From Lantana camara (lineage: Eukaryota > Streptophyta > Magnoliopsida > Lamiales > Verbenaceae), in assembly GCA_037501455.1 (NCBI GenBank), contig CM074860.1, positions 37,644,501-37,708,500 on the forward strand: a DNA stretch of 64,000 nt. The letters run 5' to 3'. Under the pieces are notes generated by a model. That model was not told where the DNA came from and did no database searches. It worked only from the letters and a program-made list of their open reading frames with translations. Each line of letters opens with the position of its first letter. Position 1 is the stretch's first letter. This document shows positions 61,980 through 64,000 of this stretch, piece by piece. The translations under genes and the position numbers were made by a program.

Positions 61980-64000
61980 TGTAACGCCCCAACGAGGGCA
62001 TCCACGCCTATCCCGCGCTACGGACCTAGCTTGTATATAGAATTGCTATCCATATACCCGCCGGGTTCGAAGCAAGCGGTGACAAACGGTCATCCTAGCT
62101 AGGCGGCACTAGACTCACAAAGCGAGTAAACAGTCACAAGTATGCGGAAGCTTAAACATGAAGTAACCAATATTCATAAGAGCAACATATAAATCCATCA
62201 ATTAAATGACCATCGCGGTCCAGCACATAATGCTCAAAATACGGAATGTAAAATCATCCTAATGACCATCACGGTCCAAACTAGCATAATAAAACATCAT
62301 ACATATTAAGTCCATAATCCCCAAAACAAAGCATAAGACATAAGTAACAAAGTATGCTACATGCATAACGAGTACAAACTAGACCACTTAAACAAGACTC
62401 TCAAAAGACCCTGCCTAGCTTGACTCCAAAACGCGACCTGCGGACACGAAAGATAAAGGGAGTCAGCTCAAAGGAACCGGTGAGGAGAAGTTCACAATAT
62501 ATATAGGGTATATAAGGTTCAATGCCTGCTCAAAACAAAGGTGTTCATGATCCAACTCATTTTCGAAGTAAATGCAAGTTTTAGAAAATATGGATCATAA
62601 ACCACACATAACCGGCTCGGCGAGAACGAGCACTCCATCCGATCTTCCCAAACCAAGAAATCAACTCAAAACATCCATTACACCGTTGATGCCGAGGGTG
62701 TACATCCCCCGATCATCCATAACATAGAGAATTCGGTCCATGAAACCTAGCTCTCTCCAAGAAAACTTCAACCCCGAACCTCCTCGGAGTCTTAGTAGTC
62801 TTGTCCACAAGTGGGAACTTTGGATAAGGACATCCGTCGGCCCTTGCCTTCCCGGAACATCTCTCACCTCCATCCCCGAGCTCAAATTCGATTTCCCCAA
62901 GCAAGCGTCCTTGCGAGGTACACCATAACCTCGCTACACAACTCACACATACATAATGTTCAAATGAAAGTTCCGAAACCATTTTGGGTATCTATCCCAT
63001 ATACCAAAACTTCAGTTTTACTTGTAAATCGTTTTCCATAAGCAAATACTCATAATACGAGCAAAGCTCACAAAACTTGGCTTATAAAGCCTAAATATAC
63101 GTTTTCAAAACGGGAGTTCAAAACCAACAAATATGAAAGGCTATAGGTGTCCACAGTTTTGAAAACATTTTACATATATATAACTCCTCACCTTTACCAA
63201 GAACTCGAAGGTCGACCGCGAGCAACGAACTACTCGGCCGGAGACGCACCACCTAACAAGACAAACGTACTAACAAAGGTGAGACTCGACCCAAACCAAG
63301 TAAACGACGCACGACTTAAGTAACAAGTCACTTATGAGAGTTATGTATGCTTATGGAGTCATATCATGCACTTAATGAAATGTGAGGATTAATCATGAGC
63401 ATGTATAGCATGTCAAGGTCACACATAACGTAGGAAGTCATACAAGTTCAAGTAAATGTACAACTTAGCAAAATGTGACAACTTAAACTTGATCAAGGCA
63501 ACAAGATCATAACAAGTGATATACAAGAAGTTCTACCACATATAATAAGGCCACAACTCATTAAAGGTATTATTGAAACAAGAAAAGGACATACAAGAGT
63601 CAAAACAAGCGAAACAAGTCAAGAAAACAAGGCTGGGGAAAATCCACCCCCATGGATTTTCCTTCACAAAAAATCCACCCTCGCGGATTGTCCAGAAGCT
63701 ACTGCCTCAAATCCACCCCCATGGATTTTTTACACTGAAAAAATCCACCCTAGTGGATTCTGCCCAGAACTTAAAAAAAACGTGACAGCCACTACGAATT
63801 CGACGGGAATGAGTTCTAAACACCCCAAAACATGAAATTAAGATTCCAAAACCTCAATTAAGCATCATAAAACATTTATACATCATATAAGAACATAATA
63901 TAAGCATAAAATCCAAGAATTAAATTATTTAAGCAAGAATTACATATATGCATAAAAGCTTCATAGTTCAAGCATGCTCTTCAATGGTGAATCTCTAATC
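61980..64000 (-). repeat. 5' LTR of G, partial (window edge)
   Basis: Matches 54186-56206 of the left LTR with about 17 substitutions. In the element's direction this is the 3' two thirds of the 5' LTR; the LTR start lies outside the window. Confidence 0.95.
63639..63759. repeat. Four palindromes in right LTR of G
   Basis: The same four palindromes as at 55845-55965, shifted by 7794 bp, with all arms unchanged; the only change nearby is a spacer base (CTGCAAAAA against CTGAAAAAA). Confidence 0.92.

Larger units (their letters stand above)
54186..64000 (-). mobile_element. Ty3/gypsy chromovirus G (Tekay type), right edge cut
   Basis: The left LTR (54186-57244) and the first 2021 bp of the right LTR (from 61980) are near copies: about 17 substitutions by eye over 2.0 kb, near 0.8%. 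The plus strand reads TGTAACGCCCC at each left edge and GGGGCGTCACA at 57244. Gag-pol lies on the minus strand between them, with hairpin and purine tract at 57280-57245 and the primer-binding site at 61967-61956. The TSD cannot be checked because the right end is outside. Confidence 0.96.

Overview
The window is a block of nested transposable elements from a large, repeat-rich flowering-plant genome. The diagnostic families are Tekay-type chromoviruses (Ty3/gypsy), Ty1/copia elements, an Ogre/Tat-type gypsy with an antisense extra ORF, and a CACTA (En/Spm) DNA transposon. A eudicot is my weak guess; nothing here fixes the species. I see no host gene, tRNA, rRNA or CRISPR array.

Layout, left to right. 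1-986: piece of a minus-strand gypsy LTR. 987-8578: plus-strand gypsy element A with 3.9-kb LTRs and no surviving polyprotein; its 5' LTR has lost about two thirds. 8579-8752: end of an old copia LTR into which A is inserted. 8753-38642: a minus-strand CACTA transposon cut into pieces by a solo gypsy LTR (B, 8917-12161, TSD TTAAC), by copia element C (12931-33119, TSD TCTCG), which itself holds gypsy element D (16138-26287, TSD AAGAT), and by two small gypsy LTR pieces (36951-37560). The CACTA right end with its terminal CACTA motif is at 38642. 38643-38806 and 44487-45992: two parts of a gypsy LTR (F) split by a 5'-truncated copia element E. 45993-52546: Tat-type gypsy remnant with pol on the minus strand and an antisense accessory ORF on the plus strand. 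52547-54185: LTR-like AT-rich piece. 54186-64000: minus-strand gypsy element G, running off the right edge.

Coding state. D is nearly intact: one in-frame TAA interrupts an otherwise open gag-pol. G has two stops and two frameshifts in the integrase/chromodomain part. C, E, the CACTA genes and the Tat element are decayed pseudogenes. Intactness and LTR identity agree on relative age: D is youngest, then G, then A, and C is older.

The most interesting signal is not in the proteins. Every long gypsy LTR here carries, at a comparable internal place, a cluster of 14-24-bp imperfect palindromes with a GC-rich centre. The arm sequence is private to each family, but the architecture is shared. Copia element C has a comparable palindrome set in its leader, and both copia LTR families have clustered CACGTG palindromes upstream of the TATA box. 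Two further shared structures stand out: a covarying hairpin just before the polypurine tract of four gypsy families, and a splice-donor/splice-acceptor arrangement that places the gag ATG one base after an AG acceptor, with LTR palindromes and primer-binding site inside the predicted intron.
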